Source: Rhodospirillaceae bacterium (GTDB lineage Bacteria; Pseudomonadota; Alphaproteobacteria; Reyranellales; Reyranellaceae). From it: a DNA stretch of 64,000 bases. The notes under the pieces were generated by a model that was not told the DNA's origin, did not search any database, and worked only from the letters and a program-made list of their open reading frames with translations. Position numbers and translations under genes: made by a program. The DNA lies in NCBI GenBank assembly GCA_009772935.1, contig WOUR01000016.1:124001-188000 (forward strand). The letters run 5' to 3'. Shown piece by piece: positions 53,027 through 62,551 of the stretch; positions within the stretch are counted from its first letter, which is position 1; each line of letters begins with the position of its first letter.

Positions 53027-54307
53027 CTAGGCCTTCTGCAGGCCGCACCATTCGGCGATGAACAGCGCCGTCGACTGGGTGATCTTGCGGATCGATTCGA
53101 GGTTCACGCGCTCGTCGAAGCCGTGGACGTCGTCGGACTGCGGCCCGTAGACCAGGGCCGGCAGGCCGGCATAGAGGCCGAAGAAGCGGGCATCGGTCGT
53201 GCCGGTCGTGCGCCGGTCGTCGAGTTCGGCGCCGAACACCGTCTTGTGCGCGTCCGCCAGCACGTCGCGCACATGCTCGTGGTTCTTGAGCACGTAGGGC
53301 TCGGCCTGGAATCCTTCCCAGCTGATGGTCGGCAGGTTGTTGCCGAGGAAGGGATCGTTGGCCGCGGCCTGGCGGATCGTGTCCTCGACCTCCTGGCGGC
53401 ACTCCTTCAGCGTCTGCGTCGGCAGCACGCCCACGCGCATGTCGAAGGTGCACCACGACGGGACCGAGCTCGCCCAGTCGCCGCCGGCGATCTTGCCGAC
53501 GTTGAAATTCACCGGATGGTGATGGTCGCAGTAATGCTTGTCGTGGGCCTTCAGCGCATTCCACTTCTTCTCGAGCTCGCGCAGCTGCTGGATGATGCGG
53601 TAGGCCGATTCGATCGCATTCGAGCCGGCATCGGCCTTGTAGACATGGACCGGGTGGCCGGTGACCTTGACCTGGAACCACATGACGCCGACCTGCGCCA
53701 CGGTGAGCGTGCAGCCCGACGGCTCGGGGATCAGCGCGGCATCGGCGCGATAGCCGCGCTGCAGGCAGGCGAGCGCGCCATTGCCGGTGCATTCCTCCTC
53801 GACCACCGACTGCTGGTAGACGTCGGCCGCCGGCATGTAGCCCAGCGCGCGCAGCGCGCGCAGCGCGAAGACGTTCAGGATCAGCCCGGCCTTCATGTCG
53901 CCCGAGCCGCGGCCGTACATCCAGCCGTCCTTGACGTAGGCGTCGTAGGGATTGCGCGTCCACATCTCGTGCGGTCCCTCGGGCACCACGTCGATGTGAC
54001 CATTCAGGATCAGCGAGCGGCCCTTCGGGTTGCTCGGCCGCCAGGCGCCAACGACGTTCCAGGCATCGTCATAATCCAGCGAGTGCGGCGAGTAGCCCGG
54101 CAGGTGCTTGAGATCGTCGATCTTGACCTGCCAGCGGTCGATGCCGAGCCCGTCCTCCTTGAACAGGCGCGCCATCATGTCCTGGGCCGGCGCTTCCTGG
54201 AAACGGGTGGAGGGGATACGGACCAGATCGGCCAGTACGTTCGTCTGATCGTCGAAACGGCGATCGACTTCGTCCATGATTTTGGACTTGAGCGATGAAT
54301 CGAGCAT
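53027..54307 (-). CDS. ArgE/DapE-family (M20) deacylase
   Basis: A 426-residue M20 metallohydrolase. Metal and catalytic residues are seen in LILNGHIDVVPEG (His and Asp), YGRGSGDMKAG (bridging Asp) and SVVEEECTGNGAL (Glu pair); YGPQSDDVHGFDERV supplies the C-terminal His. It likely removes an acyl group from an N-acyl amino acid. The ATG at 54307 keeps the usual N-terminal helix. It is divergent from the acyl-CoA ligase by 57 bases and precedes the MDR oxidoreductase. Confidence 0.9.
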   Translation of the reverse strand: MLDSSLKSKIMDEVDRRFDDQTNVLADLVRIPSTRFQEAPAQDMMARLFKEDGLGIDRWQVKIDDLKHLPGYSPHSLDYDDAWNVVGAWRPSNPKGRSLILNGHIDVVPEGPHEMWTRNPYDAYVKDGWMYGRGSGDMKAGLILNVFALRALRALGYMPAADVYQQSVVEEECTGNGALACLQRGYRADAALIPEPSGCTLTVAQVGVMWFQVKVTGHPVHVYKADAGSNAIESAYRIIQQLRELEKKWNALKAHDKHYCDHHHPVNFNVGKIAGGDWASSVPSWCTFDMRVGVLPTQTLKECRQEVEDTIRQAAANDPFLGNNLPTISWEGFQAEPYVLKNHEHVRDVLADAHKTVFGAELDDRRTTGTTDARFFGLYAGLPALVYGPQSDDVHGFDERVNLESIRKITQSTALFIAEWCGLQKA

Positions 54308-54364
54308 GCGTGGACTTTGGCGCAGCCCCGGTACGCCGTCTATAGTTTCGACGGAGGAAACAAA

Positions 54365-55927
54365 ATGTACCCGGGCAAACACGCGACGACGCAGGCGTCC
54401 CATCCTGCGGTGATCATGGCCGGCAGCGGCGAAACCGTGACCTATGGCGAGCTGGAGATGCGCAGCAACCGGCTGGCGCACCTGCTACGCGCCCATGGCG
54501 TGAAACGACTCGACCACTATTCGATCTTCATGGAGAACAACGCGCGCTACGTGGAGTGCTGTACCGCCGGCGAGCGCACCGGCACCTACTACACGTGCGT
54601 GAATTCGTTCCTGACGGCCGACGAACTTGCCTACATCCTGAACAACAGCGCCTCGAAAGTGCTCATCACCTCCCAGGCCAAGCGGGACGTGGCCCTCGCG
54701 GCCCTGGCCAACTGTCCGGGAATCGCGCTCTGCGTCGTCGTCGACGGGCCCGGTGGCGGATCGGCCGGCAGCGCGAAGATCGCCAATCTCGCGGAGGCGA
54801 CGAACGGCCTGCCCGCGACACCGATCGCCGACGAATCGCTCGGGACCGCGATGCTCTATTCGTCCGGCACCACGGGACGGCCGAAGGGGATCGTCCGGCC
54901 GCTGGCCGAACAGCCGCCGTCGCAGCTCCTGCCGATCTTCTCCTTCCTGCTGAAGCTCTGGCAGTACCGCGAAGGCATGATCTACCTCTCGCCGGCGCCG
55001 CTCTACCATTCGGCGCCGCAGGCGGCGGTGAACCTCACGATCCGTATGGGCGGCACCGTGATCATCATGGAGCGCTTCGACCCCGAGCACTACCTGCAGC
55101 TCATCGAGAAGTATCGCGTCACGCACAGCCAGCTCGTGCCGACGATGTTCTCGCGGATGCTGAAGCTGCCGGAGGAAACGCGGAAACGGTACGACCTCGG
55201 TTCGCTGGAGATCGCCATCCATGCGGCAGCGCCCTGCCCGGTCCAGGTGAAGGAACAGATGATCGCCTGGTGGGGTCCGATCATCCACGAATATTACGGC
55301 GCCACCGAGGGGCTGGGCTTCACCGCCTGCAACTCGCAGGAATGGCTGGCGCACAAGGGCACGGTGGGACGTGTCCTCCTGGGCGAACTGCACGTGCTCG
55401 ACGATGACATGACCTCCCTGCCCACCGGTACGGCCGGGACCCTGTGGTTCAAGACCGCGACGCCGTTCGAGTATTTCAACGACCCCGCCAAGACCCGCGA
55501 GGCACGCTCCGAAGACGGCACGATGAGCACGGTGGGCGACGTCGGCTATGTCGATGCCGACGGCTACCTCTACCTGACCGACCGTGCGACCTTCATGATC
55601 ATTTCCGGCGGCGTGAACATCTACCCGCAGGAATGCGAGAACCTGCTGATCACCCATCCCAAGGTGGCCGACGCGGCGGTGTTCGGCGTCCCCAACGCCG
55701 ATCTCGGCGAGGAGGTGAAGGCGGTCGTCCAGCTGATGCCGGGCGTGCCGAAGACGGGCGCCACCGCCGAGGAGCTGATCGCCTTCTGCGGCCAGCATCT
55801 CGCCCGGCAGAAGGTGCCGCGCTCCGTCGATTTCGAAGACGAGCTGCCGCGCCTGCCAACCGGCAAACTCTACAAGCGCCTGCTGCGCGACCGTTACTGG
55901 GGCGACAAGAAGAGCCGCATCGTGTGA
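54365..55927 (+). CDS. Acyl-CoA synthetase (AMP-dependent ligase)
   Basis: A 520-residue ANL-superfamily ligase. The phosphate-binding loop is AMLYSSGTTGRPKGI, the adenine region is HEYYGATEGLG, the hinge Asp is in LYLTDRATFMIISGGVNIYP, and the C-terminal catalytic Lys is in LPRLPTGKLYKR. It activates a carboxylic acid to its acyl-CoA; its neighbours do not show which. I chose the ATG at 54365 for the GGAGGA site. It ends one base before the convergent efflux gene. Confidence 0.93.
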   Translation: MYPGKHATTQASHPAVIMAGSGETVTYGELEMRSNRLAHLLRAHGVKRLDHYSIFMENNARYVECCTAGERTGTYYTCVNSFLTADELAYILNNSASKVLITSQAKRDVALAALANCPGIALCVVVDGPGGGSAGSAKIANLAEATNGLPATPIADESLGTAMLYSSGTTGRPKGIVRPLAEQPPSQLLPIFSFLLKLWQYREGMIYLSPAPLYHSAPQAAVNLTIRMGGTVIIMERFDPEHYLQLIEKYRVTHSQLVPTMFSRMLKLPEETRKRYDLGSLEIAIHAAAPCPVQVKEQMIAWWGPIIHEYYGATEGLGFTACNSQEWLAHKGTVGRVLLGELHVLDDDMTSLPTGTAGTLWFKTATPFEYFNDPAKTREARSEDGTMSTVGDVGYVDADGYLYLTDRATFMIISGGVNIYPQECENLLITHPKVADAAVFGVPNADLGEEVKAVVQLMPGVPKTGATAEELIAFCGQHLARQKVPRSVDFEDELPRLPTGKLYKRLLRDRYWGDKKSRIV

Positions 55928-55928
55928 C

Positions 55929-57503
55929 TCATCCGCGCGACCGGCGCTGCGAACGCGACAGCATCGCCGCGGGAATCAGGGCGGCCAGCGCGACCACGCC
56001 GACCACAATGAACGTGTCGGAAAAGGCCATGATCTGGGCCTTGCTCTGCACGATCGTCGCCAGGTAGTCGATCGCGCCCGCCTTCTGCTGCTGGTGCGGC
56101 AGGCCACTCCTCTGCAACAGATGCTCGAGTTGCGTCAGCATTCGCTCGGTTGTGCGATTGCCCCAGTCCTGGGTCCCCGTCAGCGCATCGGCATGGAAGC
56201 GCGTGCGAATCTCGAAGAAGGCGACCATCAGGTTGATGCCGAAGGCGCCGCCCAGCTGGCGCATGAAGTTGGCGACACCCGAGCCTTGGCGCACCTTGTC
56301 CGCCGGCAGTGCCTTGAGAGAGGAGGCATTGAGGCTGGGATTGATGAAGCCCAGACCGAGCCGCGACACCATCACCATGGCGACCAGCGTCCAGAACGTC
56401 GTGTCGACATCGGCAGTCGTCATCCAGGCGAAGCCCAGGGCGAACAGCAGTAGCCCGCCGATGATCATGGTCGAGGCCGGCATCGCGTCCGACAGCCGCC
56501 CCGCCAGCGGGAAGATGAAGGCCAGCATGATGCCGGCCGGCATCATCATCAGCCCGGCCACCAGCGGCGTGAAGCCGATGATGGTTTGGACGAAGACCGG
56601 GATGATGTAGGTCGAGCCCATCATGCCGGCGCCGAAGATGAAGGCGATGAGCGCAGCGGCAGAGAACTCGACATTGCCGAAGATGCGCACGTCGAGCAGC
56701 GCCCGCGGCGTGTAGAGCTCCCAGCAGACGAAGGCGACCGTGGCGACCGCGCCGAGGACCAGCCGGAAGACGATGGCGTCGGAGCTCCAGCCCTCGCGCT
56801 GGCCATCGGCGATGCCCGTCATGAGGCCGAGCAGCGCCGTGCAGAGCAGCACAAAGCCCAGCCAGTCGAAGGGCGGGATGACCTTGGGAATCGGCCGGGT
56901 CGGCATGAAGATCATGCCCATGAGGGCGGCGATGACGCAGAACGGCAGCGAGATGAAGAAGACATAGCGCCAGGAGAAGTATTCGATCATCAGGCCGCCC
57001 AGGGTGGGCCCGATCGCCGGCGCGAAGACGACGCCCAGCCCGAACACGCCCATCGCCATGCCGCGGCGTTCGGGTGGGAAGACGGTGAAGATCGTGGCCA
57101 TGACCAGCGGCTGCGCGACACCGGCGCTGAAGCCCTGCAGGACGCGGGCGAAGATCAGCGCATCCTCGGTCGGGGCCGAGCCGCCCATCAGGGCACCCAC
57201 CGAGAAGAAGAACACCGCGCCCACGAAGGTCCGGCGCTCGCCCAGGATGCCGCTCAGCCAGGCGTTGATCAGCATGCCGGCGGTCATCGTCGCCATGTAG
57301 GCCGAGGACATCCACTGCGCCTTGTCCTGGCCGATGCCGAAGGCGCCCATGACATCGGGCACCGCCACGTTCACCGTGGTCATGGCGAGCACCATCGACA
57401 CCACGCCCATCATGCCGGTGATGGTGACCAGCCAGCGGTAAGACGGGCCATAGCGCTCGGTCAGTGCCGCGGCGGTCTGCAGGGGGACGGCGGCTGCCGT
57501 CAT
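55929..57503 (-). CDS. DHA2-family MFS drug efflux transporter (EmrB-like)
   Basis: A 524-residue MFS transporter with about 14 hydrophobic helices. Typical blocks are TTVNVAVPDVMGAFGI and WMSSAYMATMTAGMLINAWLSGILGERR (parts), plus RVLQGFSAGVAQPLVMATIF. EmrB-type pumps expel hydrophobic compounds across both membranes with an EmrA-like adaptor. That adaptor is encoded 162 bases upstream on the same strand, with a palindromic repeat between the two genes. The substrate is unknown. Confidence 0.92.
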   Translation of the reverse strand: MTAAAVPLQTAAALTERYGPSYRWLVTITGMMGVVSMVLAMTTVNVAVPDVMGAFGIGQDKAQWMSSAYMATMTAGMLINAWLSGILGERRTFVGAVFFFSVGALMGGSAPTEDALIFARVLQGFSAGVAQPLVMATIFTVFPPERRGMAMGVFGLGVVFAPAIGPTLGGLMIEYFSWRYVFFISLPFCVIAALMGMIFMPTRPIPKVIPPFDWLGFVLLCTALLGLMTGIADGQREGWSSDAIVFRLVLGAVATVAFVCWELYTPRALLDVRIFGNVEFSAAALIAFIFGAGMMGSTYIIPVFVQTIIGFTPLVAGLMMMPAGIMLAFIFPLAGRLSDAMPASTMIIGGLLLFALGFAWMTTADVDTTFWTLVAMVMVSRLGLGFINPSLNASSLKALPADKVRQGSGVANFMRQLGGAFGINLMVAFFEIRTRFHADALTGTQDWGNRTTERMLTQLEHLLQRSGLPHQQQKAGAIDYLATIVQSKAQIMAFSDTFIVVGVVALAALIPAAMLSRSQRRSRG

Positions 57504-57522
57504 GATGCGGCTACGGCTTCGT

Positions 57523-57643
57523 CGTTGCCCATCCTTCGAGACGCTCGCGGTGCTCGCTCCTCAGGATGAGGTGTTGTTTGTATCGCCACCAAAGACCTCA
57601 TCCTGAGGAGGCCGCGGAGCGGCCGTCTCGAAGGATGGGCAAC
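57523..57643. repeat. Dispersed palindromic repeat, copy 4 (half-units in opposite arrangement)
   Basis: Here the outer ends are GTTGCCCATCCTTCGAGAC (57523 on) and GTCTCGAAGGATGGGCAAC (to 57643), and the CCTCAGGATGAGG / CCTCATCCTGAGG ends face each other in the middle (about 57560-57608). The other three copies have the reverse order. It lies between the EmrA-like and EmrB-like genes. Confidence 0.85.
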
Positions 57644-57665
57644 GGCATGATCGCCTGCTCCCCGC

Positions 57666-58844
57666 CTACCGGATGTCAATTTCGACTTCGACCATCATGC
57701 CGGGCGTCAGCGGCTTCGGCATCTGGACGATGTCGATCTTCACCGGCACGCGCTGCGTGATCTTGGTGAAGTTGCCCGACGGATTGGGGGTCGGCAGGAG
57801 TGCAAAGCGCGCCGTCGTGGCGCTGCCGATCCGCGCGACCCGGCCGACGAAGGTTTCGCCGGGATAGGCGTCGACCGAGACCCGCACGGTCTGGCCGATC
57901 CTGAGCTTGCCGACCTGCGTCTCCTTGATGTTGGCCTCGACCCAGACCTCGTCTGGATTGTGCAGCAGCAGGATGCGCTGGCCCGCCGCCACATACTCCC
58001 CCGGCAGGGTGAAGGTGCGGTCGATCACCGCCGGGATCGGGCTCTTGATCGTGCGGTCGTCGACATCGACCTGCTGCTGACGCATCTGCGCCGCGAGCAC
58101 GGCGACCTGGTGGGTCAGCGCCTCGATCTGCGCATCGATCACCCCCAACCTGTCGTGACCGACGCGCGCCTCGCCGAGGCTGCCTTCCGCCTGCTCGTGC
58201 TCCGCCTGCAGCTGCAGGATCTGGATCTCAAGCTTCGTGACCGCCGCCTGCGCCATCTGGAGCTGCCGCTCGTTGATGACCTTGCTGGCGAACAGCGTCC
58301 GGCTGCGATCGAGTTCCAGCCTGGCGAAATCGAGGTCGGCCTGCAGCGCCGCCCGTGCCTTCTCGCGGACCGTGATGGTCGAGGCGCGCGTACGCATCGC
58401 GGCATCGGCCTGGTTCTGGTCGAGCTTGCGCTCGGCGCGCAGCCGCGCCCGCTCGACTCGCACGCCCTCGATCTGCGCTTTCAGACCGTCGACCCGCAGC
58501 TTGGCCGCGCGGTCGTCGATCTTCACGAGGGTCTGCCCCGCCTCGACGCGCTGGCCCTCGCGCACCGCGAGGTCGACAATCCAGCCTTCGGCGCGGCTGG
58601 ACACCGTCACGATGTCGGCGGTCACGCGGGCATCGTATTCGTAGACGTGGGTGAGACGCAGATGGACCTCGCGGCCGCCATAGGCGACCGCCGCGAGCAG
58701 CAGGAGACCGATCACGATGAAGCGTGGCCGCAGCAGGATTCGCATGAGGCCTGACGTCCGGCTCACCCGCACGGGAGGCGTTACACCGACCGCCGGCGAT
58801 GCGGGCAGTGTCTTCAGGGCGGGCGGCGGCACCGACTGATCCAC
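57666..58844 (-). CDS. HlyD-family membrane fusion protein (EmrA-like)
   Basis: A 392-residue periplasmic adaptor: one N-terminal transmembrane helix (about 35-55, FIVIGLLLLAAVAYGG), a lipoyl-like beta domain (ADIVTVSSRAEGWIVDLAVREGQ), a long alpha-helical hairpin (about 110-240) and a second beta domain (TIKSPIPAVIDRTF, PGEYVAAGQRILLL). It links the EmrB-like pump to an outer-membrane channel, which is not encoded nearby. The start is GTG at 58844 behind GGATAGG. It is divergent from the Baeyer-Villiger gene. Confidence 0.92.
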   Translation of the reverse strand: MDQSVPPPALKTLPASPAVGVTPPVRVSRTSGLMRILLRPRFIVIGLLLLAAVAYGGREVHLRLTHVYEYDARVTADIVTVSSRAEGWIVDLAVREGQRVEAGQTLVKIDDRAAKLRVDGLKAQIEGVRVERARLRAERKLDQNQADAAMRTRASTITVREKARAALQADLDFARLELDRSRTLFASKVINERQLQMAQAAVTKLEIQILQLQAEHEQAEGSLGEARVGHDRLGVIDAQIEALTHQVAVLAAQMRQQQVDVDDRTIKSPIPAVIDRTFTLPGEYVAAGQRILLLHNPDEVWVEANIKETQVGKLRIGQTVRVSVDAYPGETFVGRVARIGSATTARFALLPTPNPSGNFTKITQRVPVKIDIVQMPKPLTPGMMVEVEIDIR

Positions 58845-58912
58845 GACCTATCCTGCCGCTTTCAACCGGGGGTTCGCGCTTCTGTCATCGAAAAAGAATA
58901 AGGCCGAAACAA

Positions 58913-58924
58913 TTGGCCGGCCAA
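58913..58924. promoter_or_regulatory. 12-base palindrome between the efflux and monooxygenase genes
   Basis: TTGGCCGGCCAA is self-complementary and lies in the 252-base divergent region, 69 bases from the efflux start and 173 from the monooxygenase start. It could be an operator; no adjacent regulator gene is present. I see no good sigma-70 promoter in this region. Confidence 0.35.
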
Positions 58925-59096
58925 CGATCTTCACGCGAGGGTGTCGACTTGCTGCAACGCGCGCACTGCATGACGCGCCTCCAGTTCCGCATCCGTGCTC
59001 GCCGCTCTTGCCAAAACGAACGGTCGGGTCGACGCTGATCGTGCAAGCCAGTCGGACACCTCTCGCAGAGCAAAAATTCACAACAGGAGCCGTCGC

Positions 59097-60755
59097 ATGC
59101 CCGATGCTTCCCACGCGCCCGCGCCTCGCCCGCTCGATGTCGCCCCCCTCGATGTCGCGATCGTCGGCGGCGGCCTGGCCGGCCTCTATGCCATCCATCG
59201 CCTGCGCAAGCTCGGACTCAAGGTCCGGGCCTATGAGGCAGGTTCCGGAATCGGCGGCACCTGGTTCTGGAACCGCTACCCCGGCGCGCGCTGCGACGTG
59301 GAAAGCTTGGAATATTCCTACAGCTTCTCCGACGAACTGCAGCAGGAGTGGAAGTGGCCGGAGCGGTACGGCACGCAGCCCGAGATCCTGAAATACATCA
59401 ACCATGTCGCCGACCGCTTCGACCTCCGCCGTGACGTGCAACTGAGCACGCGTATCAAGGCCGCCACCTTCGACAGCGCGACCAACGAATGGACACTGCG
59501 CACCGACAAGGGCGAGCTGGTCCGCGCGCGCTACTGCATCATGGCGGCGGGCAACCTCTCGACGCCGCGCGTGCCCGATTTCAAGGGCATCGGGAGCTTC
59601 AAGGGCAAGTGGTACCATTCGGGCCTGTGGCCGCATGAGGGTGTCGACTTCAGCGGCCTCCGGGTCGGCGTCATCGGCACGGGCTCCTCGGGCGTGCAGA
59701 TGATCCCGTTGATCGCCCGGCAGGCGAAGCACCTGCATGTCTTCCAGCGCACCGCCAACTTCAGCCTGCCGGCGCGCAACGCGCCGATGGAGGAAGAGCG
59801 CGAAAGGCGGCACAAGGCCGAGTATCCGGCGCGCCGGCGCGCCGCCTACGACACGCCCTTCGCGATCGGCGGCTATCCGCGGCCGACCAAGTCGGCGCTC
59901 GAGGCCACCGAGGAGGAGCGCAATGCCGCCTACGAGGCCAAGTGGCAGGAGGGCGGCAGCATCAGCTACCTCTATACCTACACCGACCTGCTGGTGAACA
60001 AGGAGGCCAACGACACCGCCTCCGAATTCGCGCGCAACAAGATCCGCGGCATCGTGAAGGACAAGGCGACGGCCGAGCTGCTGGCGCCCAAGGATCATCC
60101 GATCGGCACCAAGCGGCTCTGTCTCGATACGAACTATTACGAGACCTACAATCGCGACAACGTCGTATTGGTCGACGTGCGCTCCGACCCGATCCAGGAG
60201 ATCACCGTGAAGGGCGTGCGCACGGGCAAGAAAGAGTACGAGCTCGACGCCATCGTCTTCGCCACCGGCTTCGACGCCATGACCGGCGCGCTGCGCGAGA
60301 TCGACATCCGCACCAGCGACGGCGCGGTGCTGGCCGACCATTGGGAGGGCGGCCCCCTCACCTATCTCGGCCTGATGGTCTCGGGGTTTCCCAACATGTT
60401 CGTCGTCACAGGGCCCGGCAGCCCCGGCGTGAAGACGCAGATGATCGCGTCGATCGAGCAGCACGTGGACTGGATCGCCGATGCGCTCGAGCATCTCGGC
60501 AAGCACCAGCTCGACCGCATCGAGCCATCGCCGCAGGCCGAGGCCGACTGGGTCGGGCACGTCAACGCGGTGGCCGACAGCACCCTCTATCCGCTGGCCA
60601 ATTCCTGGTACGTCGGCGCCAACATCCCCGGCAAGCCACGCGTGTTCATGCCCTATGTCGGCGGATTCGACCGCTACAAGAAGCGCTGCGACGAGGTCAC
60701 GGCCGGCGGCTACGAAGGCTTCACGCTCAGCCGGCACAGGGCCGAAGTCGTTTGA
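59097..60755 (+). CDS. Type I Baeyer-Villiger monooxygenase
   Basis: A 552-residue FAD/NADPH enzyme that inserts oxygen next to a ketone to give an ester or lactone. The first nucleotide motif is VAIVGGGLAGLYAIHRL, the Baeyer-Villiger fingerprint is FKGKWYHSGLWP, and the second nucleotide motif is VGVIGTGSSGVQMI. The GTWFWNRYPGARCDVES block is typical of cyclohexanone/phenylacetone-type members. I chose the ATG at 59097 (AGGAG upstream). Its stop overlaps the start of the next gene (TTGA). The natural ketone is unknown. Confidence 0.93.
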   Translation: MPDASHAPAPRPLDVAPLDVAIVGGGLAGLYAIHRLRKLGLKVRAYEAGSGIGGTWFWNRYPGARCDVESLEYSYSFSDELQQEWKWPERYGTQPEILKYINHVADRFDLRRDVQLSTRIKAATFDSATNEWTLRTDKGELVRARYCIMAAGNLSTPRVPDFKGIGSFKGKWYHSGLWPHEGVDFSGLRVGVIGTGSSGVQMIPLIARQAKHLHVFQRTANFSLPARNAPMEEERERRHKAEYPARRRAAYDTPFAIGGYPRPTKSALEATEEERNAAYEAKWQEGGSISYLYTYTDLLVNKEANDTASEFARNKIRGIVKDKATAELLAPKDHPIGTKRLCLDTNYYETYNRDNVVLVDVRSDPIQEITVKGVRTGKKEYELDAIVFATGFDAMTGALREIDIRTSDGAVLADHWEGGPLTYLGLMVSGFPNMFVVTGPGSPGVKTQMIASIEQHVDWIADALEHLGKHQLDRIEPSPQAEADWVGHVNAVADSTLYPLANSWYVGANIPGKPRVFMPYVGGFDRYKKRCDEVTAGGYEGFTLSRHRAEVV

Positions 60756-61441
60756 GCGCCGCCTTCGTCCACCACCGCATCGAGGCCGCGCCACGCCGGT
60801 GGCAGGCCGTGGCCGATCGGATTGCCGGCGATGGCGCCCGGCGCATTGCCGGGGCCGGCGGCCAGCTCTATGGCGCGTGGCGCAGCCAGATCGGCCGACC
60901 GCGCGACGAGGTGCAGGCGATCAGCGTCTGGCCGAACGGGATCACGGCGGCGGCCGCCGAACGCGCGTTGCTGGCGAGTGCCGACGACGTCCGTGCCCTG
61001 ACCAGCGAGGCCCTGACGCCGACGCTTCGCCCCGCCGACACCGTGCCACCGACCCGCCAGGGCAACTACGCCTTCCGCTGGTTCGCCGTACCGGAACCGA
61101 ACTGGCCCGAGTTCCTCGATCTCTGTGCCGCTGCCTGGCCCGGCTTCGAGGGCGCCTACGATTCGCAGGTGATCGGGCTCTGGCAGGCCACCGGCGAGCG
61201 CACCGGCACCGGTCCGGACGAAGTCACGGGCGCGGGCCTGCACGGCGGCGTGCGCAGCCTGCTGCTGACCCGCCGGCCCAACCTCGCGATGTGGGAGCGC
61301 TCCAAGTTGCCTGAAGGTGCGGCCGAAGCGGCGGTGCGCGACAAGCTCAGCCGCCGCTACGACCTCTGCGACTGGACCGTGGTGTCGACCGCGACCCTTC
61401 TGACCGCCGTCGACCGCGCCGATACGGCTCGCTGGACCTGA
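60752..61441 (+). CDS. Hypothetical protein coupled to the Baeyer-Villiger monooxygenase
   Basis: A 229-residue protein of no family I can name firmly. It starts at a TTG that overlaps the monooxygenase stop (TTGA). Features are two similar-looking halves with short hydrophobic strands, a YGAWRSQIGRPRDEVQAISVWP block and FRWFAVPEPNWPEFLDLCAAAWPGFE, which could be a dimeric alpha/beta-barrel (NIPSNAP-like) fold. There is no signal peptide. Tight coupling suggests it works on the same pathway, perhaps on the ester or lactone product. Confidence 0.65.
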   Translation: MSAAFVHHRIEAAPRRWQAVADRIAGDGARRIAGAGGQLYGAWRSQIGRPRDEVQAISVWPNGITAAAAERALLASADDVRALTSEALTPTLRPADTVPPTRQGNYAFRWFAVPEPNWPEFLDLCAAAWPGFEGAYDSQVIGLWQATGERTGTGPDEVTGAGLHGGVRSLLLTRRPNLAMWERSKLPEGAAEAAVRDKLSRRYDLCDWTVVSTATLLTAVDRADTARWT

Positions 61442-61487
61442 GCGGCCGCTGGACTCCAGCGGCCCTGGCGCCTATCTCGGCGCCGCC

Positions 61488-62519
61488 ATGCCGACCCTGC
61501 GCTCCCTGGAAGCTCTCGAAAGCGAGGGCCTCCTGTCGCCCGACCCGCGGCTGCAGGAAGCCGCGCAATCCATGGCGATCGCCATCACGCCGGAGATGGT
61601 GACGCTGATCGACCGTTCGCGCCTGGCCGACGATCCGATCGCCCGGCAGTTCGTGCCGAGCGGCGCGGAGGCCGAGGTCGCGCCGGGCGAGCTCGCGGAC
61701 CCGATCGGCGACGAGGCGCGGTCCCCGGTGAAGGGCATCGTCCATCGCTATCCCGACCGCGTCCTGCTGAAGCCCCTGCATGTCTGCCCGGTCTATTGCC
61801 GCTTCTGCTTCCGGCGCGAGAAGGTCGGGCCGGGCGGCGAGGCCCTGTCGGCCGACGAGCTGGCGGCGGCGCTGGCCTATATCCGCGGCCGGCCGGAAAT
61901 CTGGGAAGTGATCCTGACCGGCGGCGACCCGCTGATGCTGGCGCCGCGCCGCCTCGCCGAGCTGGTCGCGGCGCTCGACGCAATCCCGCACGTGGCGATC
62001 GTGAGGCTGCACAGCCGGGTGCCAATCGTCGATCCCGAACGGGTCACCGACGAGCTGGTGCGGGCGCTGAAGCCCGGCCGGGTCGCCGTCTGGCTGGCCG
62101 TCCACTGCAATCATGCCCGCGAGCTCGCGCCCCCTACCCGTGCCGCCCTGTTACGGCTGGCCGACGCCGGGCTGCCACTGATGGGCCAGACCGTGCTGCT
62201 GAAAGGCGTGAACGACACCGTCGAGACCTTGGAACAGCTCATGCGCACGCTCGTGACGGCCCGGGTGAAGCCCTATTACCTGCATCATCCGGACCTGGTG
62301 CGCGGCACGGGACATTTTCGGGTGTCGATCGCGGAGGGACAGGCGCTGATGAAGGCGCTGCGCGGCCGCCTCTCAGGTCTCGCCCAGCCGACCTACGTGC
62401 TGGATGTACCCGGCGGTCACGGAAAGGTCCCCGTGGGACCCTCCTATCTGGCCGACGATCCCGGGGCGTTGAGGGTCGAGGACGTGTTCGGCGGGCAGCA
62501 CCGCTACCCGTCCGACTGA
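61488..62519 (+). CDS. Lysine 2,3-aminomutase-like radical SAM protein (KamA/EpmB group)
   Basis: A 343-residue radical-SAM/PLP protein. The cluster-binding motif is Cys100, Cys104 and Cys107 (CPVYCRFCF). VILTGGDPLML is the SAM-binding region, and the PLP lysine lies in LDVPGGHGKVPVGPSY near the C-terminus. It is shorter than true lysine 2,3-aminomutases and close to EpmB size, the enzyme that makes beta-lysine for EF-P. No efp or epmA gene is in the window. It follows the hypothetical gene by 46 bases. Confidence 0.88.
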   Translation: MPTLRSLEALESEGLLSPDPRLQEAAQSMAIAITPEMVTLIDRSRLADDPIARQFVPSGAEAEVAPGELADPIGDEARSPVKGIVHRYPDRVLLKPLHVCPVYCRFCFRREKVGPGGEALSADELAAALAYIRGRPEIWEVILTGGDPLMLAPRRLAELVAALDAIPHVAIVRLHSRVPIVDPERVTDELVRALKPGRVAVWLAVHCNHARELAPPTRAALLRLADAGLPLMGQTVLLKGVNDTVETLEQLMRTLVTARVKPYYLHHPDLVRGTGHFRVSIAEGQALMKALRGRLSGLAQPTYVLDVPGGHGKVPVGPSYLADDPGALRVEDVFGGQHRYPSD

Positions 62520-62551
62520 CTCTCCAGCCATTAGATTTTCTCGAGGTCGCC

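Noticed and set aside
53027..57503. Deacylase, acyl-CoA ligase and efflux genes as a secondary-metabolite cluster
   Set aside because: There are no carrier-protein, condensation or ketosynthase domains, and the genes lie on different strands without shared transcription.
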